This document shows, piece by piece, positions 32,711 to 42,585 of a DNA stretch of 64,000 nucleotides. The notes under the pieces are model-generated. The model saw only the letters and a list, made by a program, of their open reading frames with translations, was not told where the DNA came from and searched no databases. The first letter of the stretch is position 1. Each line of letters begins with the position of its first letter. This stretch comes from Peromyscus leucopus (lineage: Eukaryota; Chordata; Mammalia; Rodentia; Cricetidae), in assembly GCF_004664715.2 (NCBI RefSeq), contig NC_051071.1:4613501-4677500 (forward strand), in the 5' to 3' direction. The position numbers and the translations under genes were made by a program.

Positions 32711-32775
32711 AAATTAGCCTGTCTTTTTCCATGGCGATAATCGAATTAGCTTCAAATTAAACGTGTAATTGGCCT
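32711..32775. promoter_or_regulatory. Cluster of TAAT-core motifs at the CpG-island edge
   Basis: Within 65 bp there are AAAATTAGCC, GATAATCGAATTAGC, CAAATTAAACG and TGTAATTGG, several homeodomain-type TAAT/ATTA cores. They lie immediately before the GC-rich island. Binding is an inference from motif form only. Confidence 0.3.
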
Positions 32776-32779
32776 TCGC

Positions 32780-34520
32780 CGGATGCAGGGACAAAAGCCC
32801 CCATTGTCCTATGGCTCCCGAGGTAGCTGCTACAGCCGTACCCACCCCGCCCAGGCCAGACCCTGTCGCAGGGAGCGCGGCCCGGGGCCGGGGAAGCTCG
32901 GGGGAGCGTGCACGCGCTCGCCGTTCCACGCATCATCCGAGCCCGCGCCGGGTGGGCAGCTGCCTGGTTGCAGGGTTGCGCGCAGGGCGGAGGGCGCGCG
33001 ACAGGGAGGAGCCGCTGAAGCTCGGGAGGTGCTGGAGGCGTGTGCGCGCTCCCGACGCTGAGCCTTGCCGCGCCCGCCCCGCGCTCTCTCTCCTCCCTCC
33101 TCCCCGCCCCGCGCCCGCCCAGCCCCCGGAATCAGTGCAGCTGTCGCCGTTCAGGCTGCGGATTCCTCCAGTCCCTCCCCCGGCCGCCTCTCCTCTCGGA
33201 GCGAGCGCGCAGCCCCGCGCAGCAGCGCCCACTGGTCCCGTCCTGTGAGCCCCGGCCCCAGCCGCAGCCAGCCCCGCGGAGTCGTCTCCCCGGCCCACCC
33301 GCCCGGCCGTCGAGGAGCGGGAGGAGGACGGGACCCCGGCGCCCCCACCCCACCCCCGGAGGTAGGTCGGGGCCCGAGGCAGGAGGATGCCAGCTCACCC
33401 GAGGCTGTCTGCGGGGGGAGGGGCGGAGGAGGGCGCGGGCCGGGGCGCGTGACGCTGCTGCTGCCCTGCGCCCCGGAGGCCGTGGGGGCGGGGAGGCGGC
33501 CCTCGGGGCGCGGCGGACTCCGCAGTGAGGACGCCTGCCACCCGCTCCGTGGGCCCTGTCACGGGGGTGGGTGCCGAGTGTGGGGTCTCCCAGGGGCTCT
33601 TCTAGGCTCCGTGCGTAACGGCGCGGGCTGCGGCCAGAGTGGTACGGGCTGCGCCGCTGCAGCCCAGCACGCCCCGCCGCCCCCGCCGCGCCCAGTCCCG
33701 CGCCCGCGCAGGGCTGGGGGAGCCGCCCTGGGGCGCCGCGCCCGCCTTGCCTCCTGCCATCCAGTCTTCAACAGGTTAGTGAGGGCGCGGGGACCCTCGG
33801 GCCCTGCTTGGGGTAGGTGGCCTGGAAGCCTCTGGTCACCGGCTCAAGGCAGCCGCTCCCGGAGCCTTCTTTGTTTTTGTGACAGGAGAGATGCCAGGTG
33901 CTGCCGTCGAATGGGGGGAGGCTGTACGGAACGCGTTGCCCGTTATTTTTGCAGTCAAGCCAGAGCAGATAGTGAGGAGAGGGACGTGTGGGAGTGCTTC
34001 AGCAGAAGAGAAAATGGATTCTGTGCGGGCTCTTTGGGCGGGGATGTGCGTTTTTGGCAAGATGGATGGCTTACGGTGCCCTCTCCGTGATGCAGCACAA
34101 TGCAGCAGTATCGCAGCCTCCGGGCTTCTCGCCGGCGGGGCTTGGCACAGCCATCCGGCGCCTGCGGCCCCCGCCCGGCCCCACCCAGGCCCAGAGCAGC
34201 CCTTTGCCTGCGCCCAGAACTGCTTCTACCTTGTCATGCTGCTGTGGCGAGATGTGGCATTGGGAGGAGCAGGTCACCTAGGGTGTGAGGGGGGCAGCCT
34301 TCGGTTTGGGGGCGACTCTTCCTGCCCCGCCTGTTGGCAGTGGGGGACAAGGCGCGCCCTGCAGCACTGATGCAGGCCAAAGCAGCTGTCCTGCGGATGC
34401 GGGAGGGCGGGAGTCTGATGCTAACCAGGGACCAGCACTGGAGGGAGGGGCCGCAGAAGGACACGGCCCAGCGGTGTGCCGAGGCTGTGGTGCATTCGGT
34501 GTGGATTCCCAGCTTTTCTG
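32780..34520. promoter_or_regulatory. CpG island (promoter of an unidentified gene)
   Basis: This is the only stretch in the window that is both GC-rich and dense in CpG. The densest part is about 32860-33760. It has Sp1-type GC boxes (CCCCGCCCC at 33102-33110, GGGGGCGGGG at 33484-33493) and no TATA box. Such islands mark housekeeping or widely expressed promoters. I infer initiation around 33060-33150, ahead of the putative first exon. Because open frames are long wherever GC is high, the long frames here (up to 341 codons) are not evidence of coding. Confidence 0.93.
33100..33361 (+). other. Putative non-coding first exon (5' UTR), start uncertain
   Basis: The 3' edge is set by a strong donor, CCCGGAG|GTAGGT, between 33361 and 33362. 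No ATG occurs anywhere from 33061 to 33361, so if this is an exon it is wholly 5' UTR. The start is not determinable from sequence; 33100 is a placeholder just past the pyrimidine-rich GC-box region. I do not recognise the gene. A second donor-like site, AACAG|GTTAGT at 33774/33775, could end an alternative first exon. A reverse-strand GTGAGC near 33390 leaves room for a divergent transcript. Confidence 0.5.
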
Positions 34521-35321
34521 TGCATCGCTCATAAACCGTAGCCACAACCCAGACAGACATTGAGTGCATCATTTATGAAAAGTTGGTGATTATTAATTAG
34601 ACCGTCATAGTCATGACGTTATAGTTCCTTGTCTATCTTTGGTCATTTCTGAGAAAATGGATTTTTCCCCTAGGAAACCATCTTTGAAGTGAAATGATTT
34701 TTCATTTCAAATCATACGCTTCTAGAAACATGCATTAAAATATAGCATTCCATTGGTTGTTCTAAAAGAAAATTTTGTGATTCTTTTAGCCTGTTTTTTA
34801 ATCTGCTTTTTCTGCACAAGTGCAATTATTTATTTGGATTCTCTATTAAGGATTTGTTGATAAATGTCATGATTGGTAGCAAATTGATTGACTTCAGAAC
34901 CAGACTTGTAGGTTCAGGTAGTCAAATCAACCCTCCAGGCATGACTTACGGGGTTATGACGGTTACTAGCTTCACTTACGGTTGTTTATATGTATTTTAT
35001 GTACCTATTTTCATAGATGTTGCTGAGGACAGGGGTTGAAGCCTCTGTTGTTGGTATTTGGTTCCCAGTATCGTTTAAGTCTCCACTGGTACACAGGAAA
35101 TGTCCCTTTCTGTATTTCATTTATGAAGCATGAGGTGGCAAGTGAGATAAATTTCAAATGTCACCCCAGGCTGTCCAAAAATGTAATTGTGAAAGGCAGA
35201 CTTCAGTATGATGACTGGAAGACAAGGTCAGCCTTTCAGAGCCAAGGGTGGACCTGCTTTTTTGTTTTGTTTTGTTTTTAATCTCTGATGAATCTGTTAG
35301 TGTGGAGTAGAACTGCCTGAA
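34521..35321. other. Repeat-free sequence downstream of the CpG island
   Basis: No SINE, LINE or LTR is recognised. It contains a small perfect palindrome with loop, TGAAATGA-TTTT-TCATTTCA, near 34689-34709. It could hold promoter-proximal intronic regulatory sequence; that is an inference only. Confidence 0.4.
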
Positions 35322-35412
35322 ATGTGTGTGTGTGTGGGTGGGGTGTGTGTGTATGTGATGTGTGTGTAGGGTTGTGTGTTTAGTGTGTTTGTGGAGTATG
35401 TGTGGTGTGTGT
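35322..35412 (+). repeat. Imperfect (TG)n-rich tract
   Basis: TGTGTG blocks interrupted by GGGTGGGG, TATGTGATG and TAGGGT; an old degraded microsatellite. Confidence 0.85.
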
Positions 35413-36477
35413 AATATATTATTTGGAACCTCTAATACTCAAGGGCTGTTCAGAGATGGGACTTTGGATCTGAGCTTCACGGCTGTGCTGGCTGTCTAAA
35501 ACCATGTTGCATAAAAATTTTTGAGTATAGTGTGCATGGATTATGCGGACATTTTGGATTTACTACGTTGTAAAAATACCGTGTTGATGTCGCAGGAGGT
35601 TTAGCTGTCCTGACTTCACACCAGCTGCAGACTCGTTGGTTTAAGCACTTTGTGACTGTCATCTCTGCAGTAATGAGAAGTCCTGGGCGGGGAAAGCACT
35701 GTCCTGGTCATCTGTCACTGGTGAGAAGCAAGGAGGGAGATCATCCTGAGCAGAACCCTGACACCTCTTTGGTGTCATTTGGTCCTTTTGTCTCGTTATG
35801 AAGTGTGGCGTTCCATGTGGAGACACGATTTTGAGATAGAAGGACTTCACTGCAAAACAGATTTAGCTAAACGCAAGGGGCGATAACCGGATGTGTTTTT
35901 TAAAACAAAATTCTGAGCTTTTCATGTTAAGATCCTATTTTGTACTTAGTTGTTTTTGAGACGAGATCCACTGATCTAAAACTCAGGGGCTTAAGTGATC
36001 CTCCTGCTGCCTGGCTAAAGAGTGTATTTTTAGCGATCACCTTACAGTCCAAGTTGTTGTTAGTATTTTAGTTAACTTTCTGACTTTTGTGCTCAGCAGT
36101 GATACTCCTTTAATTAGATTGAGCACTCACCAGCAGCTGTCTTTTAAGAGGCCTTTTCTACTATTCTGTAGATTTCCTCGTGTAGTCCTGGGTCCTTCTG
36201 CAGGTTATAGGCATGCAGACTAACCTTCCATGAGGAAGGAGCCAGGGTCTCAGCTAAAAAAAGCTACCACTGTAGCTCCGAGGATTCCTTTTGTAAGCTT
36301 TCAGACTATGCATTTTAACCTTTTCTTCAAAAGACCAAGTTTAATTCTCTGATTTTTTTGGTAGTCATTATATTGTATTCAAGATTATATAGTTTAAGAA
36401 TAACATTTTTTGTAACTAATGAGTAAAACTTATTCCAGTTGGATAGACATATATTTTCTATTTTAAAACATAATCTC
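35413..36477. other. Mostly unassigned sequence
   Basis: Only 35950-36015 resembles a short antisense B1-like fragment (TTTTTGAGACGAGATCCACT, GATCCTCCTGCTGCCTGGC). No exon is supported. Confidence 0.4.
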
Positions 36478-36639
36478 TGGGGACTGAGTCATGGCTCCAT
36501 GGTTAAGAGTATCCACTGCTCTAATAAAGGACCATTTGAGTTTGGTTCCAGCACCCATGTTAGGCTACCCACAACTGCCTGAAACTCCAGTTCCAGGGAA
36601 TCTGACTTCACAGGCGCGCACGCACGTACCCACACACAC

Positions 36640-36695
<56 letters not shown>

Positions 36696-36720
36696 ATCAA
36701 AGTAAATCTTTTAAAAAATC
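36478..36720 (+). repeat. B2 SINE with long (CA)n
   Basis: GGGGACTGAGTCATGGCTCC, GGTTAAGAGTATCCACTGC, TTCCAGCACCCATGTTAGGC and GAATCTGACTTCACAGGCG, then about 30 CA units (36630-36691) and a terminal AAGTAAATC tail. Confidence 0.9.
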
Positions 36721-37419
36721 ATCTTTGGAAACAGCATTTTGATATCATTCATTCATGGACCACCATTAATAGAATCCCTCAGTAGCTTGTTAGGATTGCA
36801 CCCTATGGAGTCCACTCCAGAACTTTCCAGTCAATCTCTGCATTTTAATAAAATATACAGGATGTTTGAACATTCAGCTAAGGAACTCTGTCCTGCTCTT
36901 TCAGAATGTCAAAAGCTTCCTGTGGGTGAAGGCACAAACCTGAAAACCTGAGTCCTGTTTCTAAACCCATGAAGTGTTGGGAGGAGAGAAGACCCACAGA
37001 GTTGCCCACCTGTGCATTGTGACATGCCCCTCCCCGTCATACACACATATAGACACGAGGAGCAATAAATCTGTAAAATTTCAAAGCTTCCTGTATGCTT
37101 CCTTTTCATGCTGAAGTATGTCTGGGCATGTGTATACACACATGTTTCTTGTCACTAGATGGAGAAATCTGGATAGTCCTGTTTATTATTGGTTATCTAG
37201 GTTAGTCAGTGTTTTGTGCTTCTTCCTAAAATACCTCTGAAGTTTAAAATCAGTACTAGCTGAAGAGGACTTTGAGACAGTGGACCTGGATTCTGGAGAG
37301 CTCAGACCCCCTGCATTCTTGGCATTTAGTCCTGCCTGGCTCTATTCTTTCCTTAGAACTGTTTTTCCCAAATTAGTATTGACTACTGAGTAGTGGATGA
37401 GAACTATGAACCTTATGCT
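36721..37419. other. No gene recognised
   Basis: Unassigned, no exon supported. Confidence 0.4.
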
Positions 37420-38275
37420 ACCTTGTGAGTGCTTCCACCTTTGTGTCCATTTTGTGCTTATCATTTCTATGTCTATGGATTAGCCTTCTCTTGAAAGTCT
37501 TGTTTGTATATTTTAACTTTAAATAAGCAAAGTTATATTTTATATATCTTCTGACTTGCCTTTTAAGTTAATATCTAGTCCTAAAATTCATAAATTTTGC
37601 TTCTATACGTCACTCTTTTGCAGTGCTGGTGGTAGGTATTCTATACAACCACAGCTTATTCATCAGTCTACTATAAGTGGATATTTGGATTGATGCTAGG
37701 TTTTTGTTTTTTTTACTGCTATAAAAGGGCAGATGTGAGTGGCTTGAGTACCTGTCTCTTAGTATACATACACATACACACCATGTCTGCCCAAGAAATG
37801 AATGTTACGTCATCGTCAGCCTTAACAGATGGTGCCAAGTTGTAGCAGTTGGACTACTGCTCTAGGTTTGTAAACATTGCGTTTACTCTGGAACCTCATC
37901 ATTAGTTCACGTCCTAGCTTTAAAAATCTTAACCCAGTTGATATTTGTGAAAAAATTATTTTATTTGCAATTTTTTTGATTACTGAGATGGAGTATTTCT
38001 GTTATTGACCATTTGGACTCTGTGTTCTCTGAAATGTTCAGTCTTTAGCTCACATTTCTTTAAAATGTTTCTTTGTTGATTTGTAGGGCTTCTGAAGGTA
38101 CCTTGCCCACTCTTCCCTTGTAGATGAAACATTACAAATATTACTTGCTAATTTCTGTTTTGGGAGAAAATCTAATCATTTCTTTTCATAAATTTGTAAT
38201 TTAATGAAGTCAGAATCCACATTATTGAGGATGACTTTGTTGCTACAGAAATTTTTCCTAACCTTGGAAAAAGCC
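37420..38275 (-). repeat. Ancient L1M/HAL1 LINE fragments, antisense
   Basis: TTCATCAGTCTACTATAAG with GGATATTTGGATTGATGCTAGG, TTGACCATTTGGACTC, CTTTGTTGATTTGTAGGGC and TAATTTAATGAAGTCAGAATC follow decayed reversed L1 ORF2. It is discontinuous and old. Confidence 0.6.
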
Positions 38276-38466
38276 AAAAGGTCTGAGCCCAGATCCTAAT
38301 GTTCTTGTTCATTAGCTATGTGGCTATGGCAAGGTGTGGCTGCACCTCGCCTTGGCCCACTTACTTTCTTCATCCGAAAAAACAAATACTACTACGTCCT
38401 CATCTAGTCACTGAGACAGCAGTACAGTGCTGGCACATAGTAGGCGTTCGGTTCATTTGAATTTCC
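38276..38466 (+). repeat. MIR SINE fossil
   Basis: AGCCCAGATCCTAATGTTC, TTAGCTATGTGGCTATGGC, CACTTACTTTCTTCATCCG and GTGCTGGCACATAGTAGGCG match MIR in order. Well preserved for its age. Confidence 0.82.
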
Positions 38467-38514
38467 TCTTGGGAACGCCTAATCTGTATGAGCTACTTTT
38501 TGATAATGCTTGGC

Positions 38515-38537
38515 AAAAAAAAAAAAAAAAAAAAAAA
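38515..38537 (+). repeat. Poly(A) run
   Basis: Twenty-three consecutive A residues with no recognisable SINE body on its left. Confidence 0.93.
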
Positions 38538-38869
38538 TTACATCAGAAGAGCTCTTAAATTACTTACTCTAACTTCTGTTTTTTGTAGAAGACTGTGTCA
38601 CCAGTGGATTTTATGTATTAACACACGCTGTAGTGACCACTTGCTGGAAACAAGCCTTTAATCAGTTTAGGTTCTAATATGTGAAAGTAGCACATTTCTT
38701 CATAAACTGTTCTTTTTACCCAGTAAGCACTTATACTATTAATGTTCTCCATTTGCAGCTACTCTGAGATTACTTTGCATTATTAGTTGGATTTGGTAAA
38801 TAGTTCTTGAATACATTGTTTTGCCAGGATTTGAAAGTATGATGGTAGTATTACATGACTTAAATTTGA

Positions 38870-39065
38870 AAAAAAATTGTTTATTTATTGTGTGTGAGTG
38901 TGTCTGTGTGTGTGTGAGCACACACTATGGTGTGCATGCAGAGATCAGAGGACAACTTGTAAGAGTCAGTTCTGTCCTCTACCATGTGGGCTCTAGGGAC
39001 CAAAGTCAGATTGTCATGGTTAGAGGTAAGTGCCTTTACCTGCTGAGCCATCTCAAAGGTCTGCA
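38870..39065 (-). repeat. B3-type SINE, antisense
   Basis: GTTTATTTATTGTGTGTGAG, GAGATCAGAGGACAACTTG, GGGACCAAAGTCAGATTG and CTGCTGAGCCATCTCAAAGG. Confidence 0.82.
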
Positions 39066-39126
39066 TGGCTTAAATTTGAATAAAAGTTACTTTCTAAATC
39101 CTAGAACTATACATAAATTCTAGTTA

Positions 39127-39250
39127 TGTGCACATATATAATGTGTATATATGTGTGTATATATATGTGTGTGTCTATACATCAGTATAGACACACATAT
39201 ACTTTATGTGTATATATGTATATATATACATATAAAGAATATACTTTATA
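39127..39250. repeat. AT-rich TATG/TATA low-complexity tract
   Basis: Alternating TATATATG/CATATA blocks including ATGTATATATATACATATA, which can form short cruciforms. Confidence 0.85.
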
Positions 39251-39989
39251 TGTTGTACTCAGAAGATAAAAGACCTTTTATTGAACACATGGGTGACTTG
39301 GACAAGCTGCTCATCTTTTGTTTAAATTTTTTCTACCAGAATTTAGGGGAAAGTAGTATCAGTAATGAAAGGATGAAGTATACTAATTTTAAAGTGATTT
39401 CCCCATTTCTCAATTAAATACTCCTTTTTTTAGACCTTGTCACTTCTTTAGAGTGTGGGAAAAGATGTAGGAACTGAGCCTGACAAAAACAGTGTCGAGG
39501 AGGCCATGTGTCTGTAATGGCTATGGTCTTTGGCTTTGCAAAAAATTTGTCTCCCTGCCCTCTTAGGTGGCTCTTAAAAACACAGTTTTTCTAGTGTGTT
39601 TGTTTTCAGACCATGTCTGAATATTCAGGTGCCACATGTTTTTCTGACATGTTCTTTACCAGCTTGACAGTCTTGAGGGAGGGCATGTTTCCTGTCCCTT
39701 GTCCTGTTTGATTAAAGGGAAGGGAAAACCTACATTGTTCATTAAAGTAAACTTATTTTGGTCTGTGATACTCGGTCATTTTCCATTGTATTTTTTAACC
39801 TGGAGTATATGAAAGCTTTTCTGAGGATTATTAATAGTATTAAAATACTTCTTTTCTTACCACTTTTTAAGTACCCCAAATATTTGATACTGTCTGCTAG
39901 TGTACATGATGTATTGGGTTTCTCCCCAGTGGTTTGTAAAGAATATATGCTTTCAGAAATGCATAAATTAATATGTCATGTAACAAATA
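39251..39989. other. No gene recognised
   Basis: AT-rich; no repeat family or exon supported. Confidence 0.4.
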
Positions 39990-40182
39990 CAAAATAGACA
40001 GCTGGTAGATAACTTAGTTGGTAAAGTGCTTGACACGAGCCTGAAGTCCTAAGTTCCACCCTCCAAACCCATATGATAAAGCTTGTAATTCCATGGCTGA
40101 GCAAGAAGGGAAAGGTGGATTCTCGGTGCTTGCTGGCCAGGCAGCCTGCCCTAATTGGCCAATTAGACTTTGTTTCAAAAAG
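39990..40182 (+). repeat. B4-type composite SINE
   Basis: An ID-like head (AGATAACTTAGTTGGTAAAG, TGCTTGACACGAGCCTGAAG) joined to a B1-like right part (TGCTTGCTGGCCAGGCAGCC, TTTGTTTCAAAAAG), the known B4 arrangement. Confidence 0.65.
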
Positions 40183-40185
40183 TAA

Positions 40186-40600
40186 TGTGGGTAGAGAGAT
40201 GGCTCATCAGCTAAGAACACAGGCTGTTCTTGCAGAGAACCCAGGTTCAGTTCCCAGCACCCACGTGATAGCTTATAACTTTCTTTTTTTTTTTTTTTTT
40301 TTTTTTTTTTGGTTTTTCGAGACAGGGTTTCTCTGTGTAGCTTTGCGCCTTTCCTGGAACTCGCTTTGGAGACCAGGCTGGCCTCGAACTCACAGAGATC
40401 CGCCTGCCTCTGCCTCCCGAGTGCTGGGATTAAAGGCGTGCGCCACCACCGCCCGGCGCTTATAACTTTCTATAACTCCGGTTCCAGGGGACCCAGCTCC
40501 CTCTTCTAGCCTCTGAGGACACTGGACACACACATGGTGCACATACATACATGCAGGAAAAGCACTTATATACATAAAATACTATAAAATACAATAAAAA
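40186..40600 (+). repeat. B2/B3-type SINE split by a B1
   Basis: Left part 40186-40283 (GTAGAGAGATGGCTCATCAG, CAGTTCCCAGCACCCACG) and right part 40458-40600 (ACTCCGGTTCCAGGGGACCC, ACATACATGCAGGAAAAGC). The two parts join correctly once the B1 and one copy of its 13-bp target duplication are removed. Confidence 0.92.
40284..40457 (-). repeat. Young full-length B1 SINE, antisense, nested
   Basis: A 27-T tail complement, then GGTTTTTCGAGACAGGG, TAGCTTTGCGCCTTTCC, GAACTCACAGAGATCCGCC and a terminal CCACCACCGCCCGGC. It has many intact CpGs, a mark of recent insertion. The perfect 13-bp duplication GCTTATAACTTTC lies at 40271-40283 and 40458-40470. Confidence 0.98.
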
Positions 40601-40685
40601 GGTGGATGGCTCCTGAGGAACACACCTAGGGTGACTTCTAGGGTGTCTGTGTGTGTTGTATATTTATATGTGTATGTATAGGGGT

Positions 40686-40852
40686 TTTGTTGTTTGTTTG
40701 TTTGTTTGATTTAGAGACATGGTCTTGCTGGGTAGCTTGCTGTCCTAGAATTCCCTAAGTAGCTCAGGTTGGCCTTGAACTTGGAGTAATCCAGTTGTCA
40801 CAGTCTCCCAAATGCTGGGATTTTAGGCATGAGCCACCATGCCTGGCTCAAA
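40686..40852 (-). repeat. Old B1-like SINE, antisense, with (TTTG)n
   Basis: TTTG units at 40686-40710, then TAGAGACATGGTCTTGCTGG, CAGGTTGGCCTTGAACTTGG, AAATGCTGGGATTTTAGGC and CCACCATGCCTGGC. Confidence 0.85.
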
Positions 40853-41745
40853 AATATTTTTTAAATCATTTTATTACCAAAATAGTAGGTGAATGCTCTA
40901 GGTCATGTAGAAAGTAAAGATGACTGAGTATTCTACAACCAGAAGCAGGCACTTAACATTTTGGTATTTATTCCCCCCACCCCACCCCACCCCTCATAGC
41001 TCACCAACACAGAGGACCAGTCATCAGATCTCAAGCTAAGTCACAGAGGCTTGGCAGTCCGTAATCACATGACGCTCACCACTCTTCTGTCTACACACAG
41101 CATGGCAACACATGAATGGTGATTACTTACTGTAGTCAAAACCACTACATGAATACTGTCTGGTGCTGTGTTCTATTTTAAGAACAGTTAAAAGTGGTAA
41201 AGAAACAGAATATAAAATGTATTCATGATAGATACTTCTCTCCAGTGGAAAAATACCAGAAATGAAGTTCTCATTAGGTAATATGTGCTTTCTGTTTTGT
41301 TTTGAAAGGAATTCCCATTAGAGTTGGTCAGTTCCCTTGGAAGTATCTCTAGATGGGTTGGACAACCAACATCTGATTTTACTTTTTGTCTTCAGATTTT
41401 AGAGTCATTGAAACAGCTATGCCACAATGTGTTGCCAATGGAATGGATGTGGTTATTACAGTCTGGGTTTTTTTGTAATACATTTTACTGACTTTAGCTT
41501 GGTTGTAGCTGTTGAAAGCATATATTAGAGCTTGGTTTTCTTAGGGTCTTTGAATTACTTGGATTCTGAAGAAAGCTTTAGATCTAGGTTCTGTTTTAAT
41601 AAAAAGCAATAGACATGCTTGATAGGTAAGGCAGTTCTGTGATCCCTAGAACATCAGAGAGATGGCAGGGAATTTTGCTGCCTTGGTCTTGTGGCTGACC
41701 CTTTTCTGACACATGAACCAGGGAAATAATTGATCAAGGGAAAGA
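40853..41745. other. No gene recognised
   Basis: A C-rich CCCCCCACCCCACCCCACCC tract lies near 40974-40993. 41390-41460 has an acceptor-like TTTTTGTCTTCAG, but no donor follows within a plausible exon. Confidence 0.4.
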
Positions 41746-42585
41746 ATGCATAAATACCTTTTAATTGGAAAACAAAGCCCTTTCCAGCGATTTCTGTTGG
41801 CACTTTGGACTTGTTGTTCTACATATCTGAGATGGTGGGACTCCTGGAAAATGGCAAATGATAATGTTCTTCCTGATTTAAACAGGAAGTGTCTAAAGGG
41901 CAGTGACAGCTCCTCTCCCAGGTTGATGGGGAAGTCTGAACTTGACTGGAATGGAGCTGGGCAGCACTAGGTGGGCTCCTTTACACAAATGGGATTCAGA
42001 AACTCCCAACCTGGTGAGAATCTTTTCTTAGCAGGTGACAGAAACCCATCAAGGGAAATGCTTGATGTTCTGCTGAAACTGGGTAGAGACCTCAGCTGGA
42101 CCTCTAGGCAGCCGCAAATGTTGGGTCTTGACACTAGAGTGGCAGCCAGCCCAGACATTGCCAAAAGGTTCCAGTGGCCCAGGCTAGAGGAGAACAGAGA
42201 GCTGGAATGTGGTCTTGGCTGGACTTCTGAGTGCCTGAGAGCACCTGCCATTATTTTGGAGGCCAGTGGTATCCAGAGGTATCAATCAGGTGGCATCTCT
42301 AAGAGGGATCTGGTCCTTCTCACAGTGCTTGATAATTCTGCTGTCAACTGCCCCAAGATTCCCAACTTATCTCTGATTGGAGCTGAGAAAAAGGCCTCAA
42401 AGCAGAGACATTTAGGTGTCATTTGGGAAATAAAGACCCCAGCACATAAAATCTACCAGTACGTGGTTAACCATTCTGGTTTGTTTCTGAAGAGAACTTT
42501 AAACAGATTTTTGGGTGGTTGTTTTAAATGTAGGGTTTTTGTGGTTGATTTGTTTGCTTGTTTTAAAATCAAAACCCATTGCTAA
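41746..42585 (+). other. Long open frame with one internal TAG, function unknown
   Basis: From the ATG at 41746 a single + frame stays open for 280 codons except for one TAG at 41968-41970. The part after the stop has its first ATG at 41989 and runs to 42585 (about 198 codons). I recognise no domain, signal peptide or family in either part. The C-terminal stretch is low in charge and Phe/Cys/Val-rich, which looks non-genic. Given the window size one such frame is near what chance allows, so I do not call it a gene. Confidence 0.2.

Noticed and set aside
33065..34090. A 341-codon open frame through the CpG island, plus several other long frames on both strands.
   Set aside because: It starts at TTG, has no ATG in the putative exon, and crosses a strong splice donor. 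Very high GC removes stop codons from all frames, which explains the overlapping long frames.
39127..39250. TATA-box promoter cluster.
   Set aside because: It is a low-complexity TA/TATG tract without any initiator or downstream exon context.
41380..41465. Possible exon after the acceptor-like TTTTTGTCTTCAG.
   Set aside because: No usable donor follows; all frames close or run into T-rich sequence.
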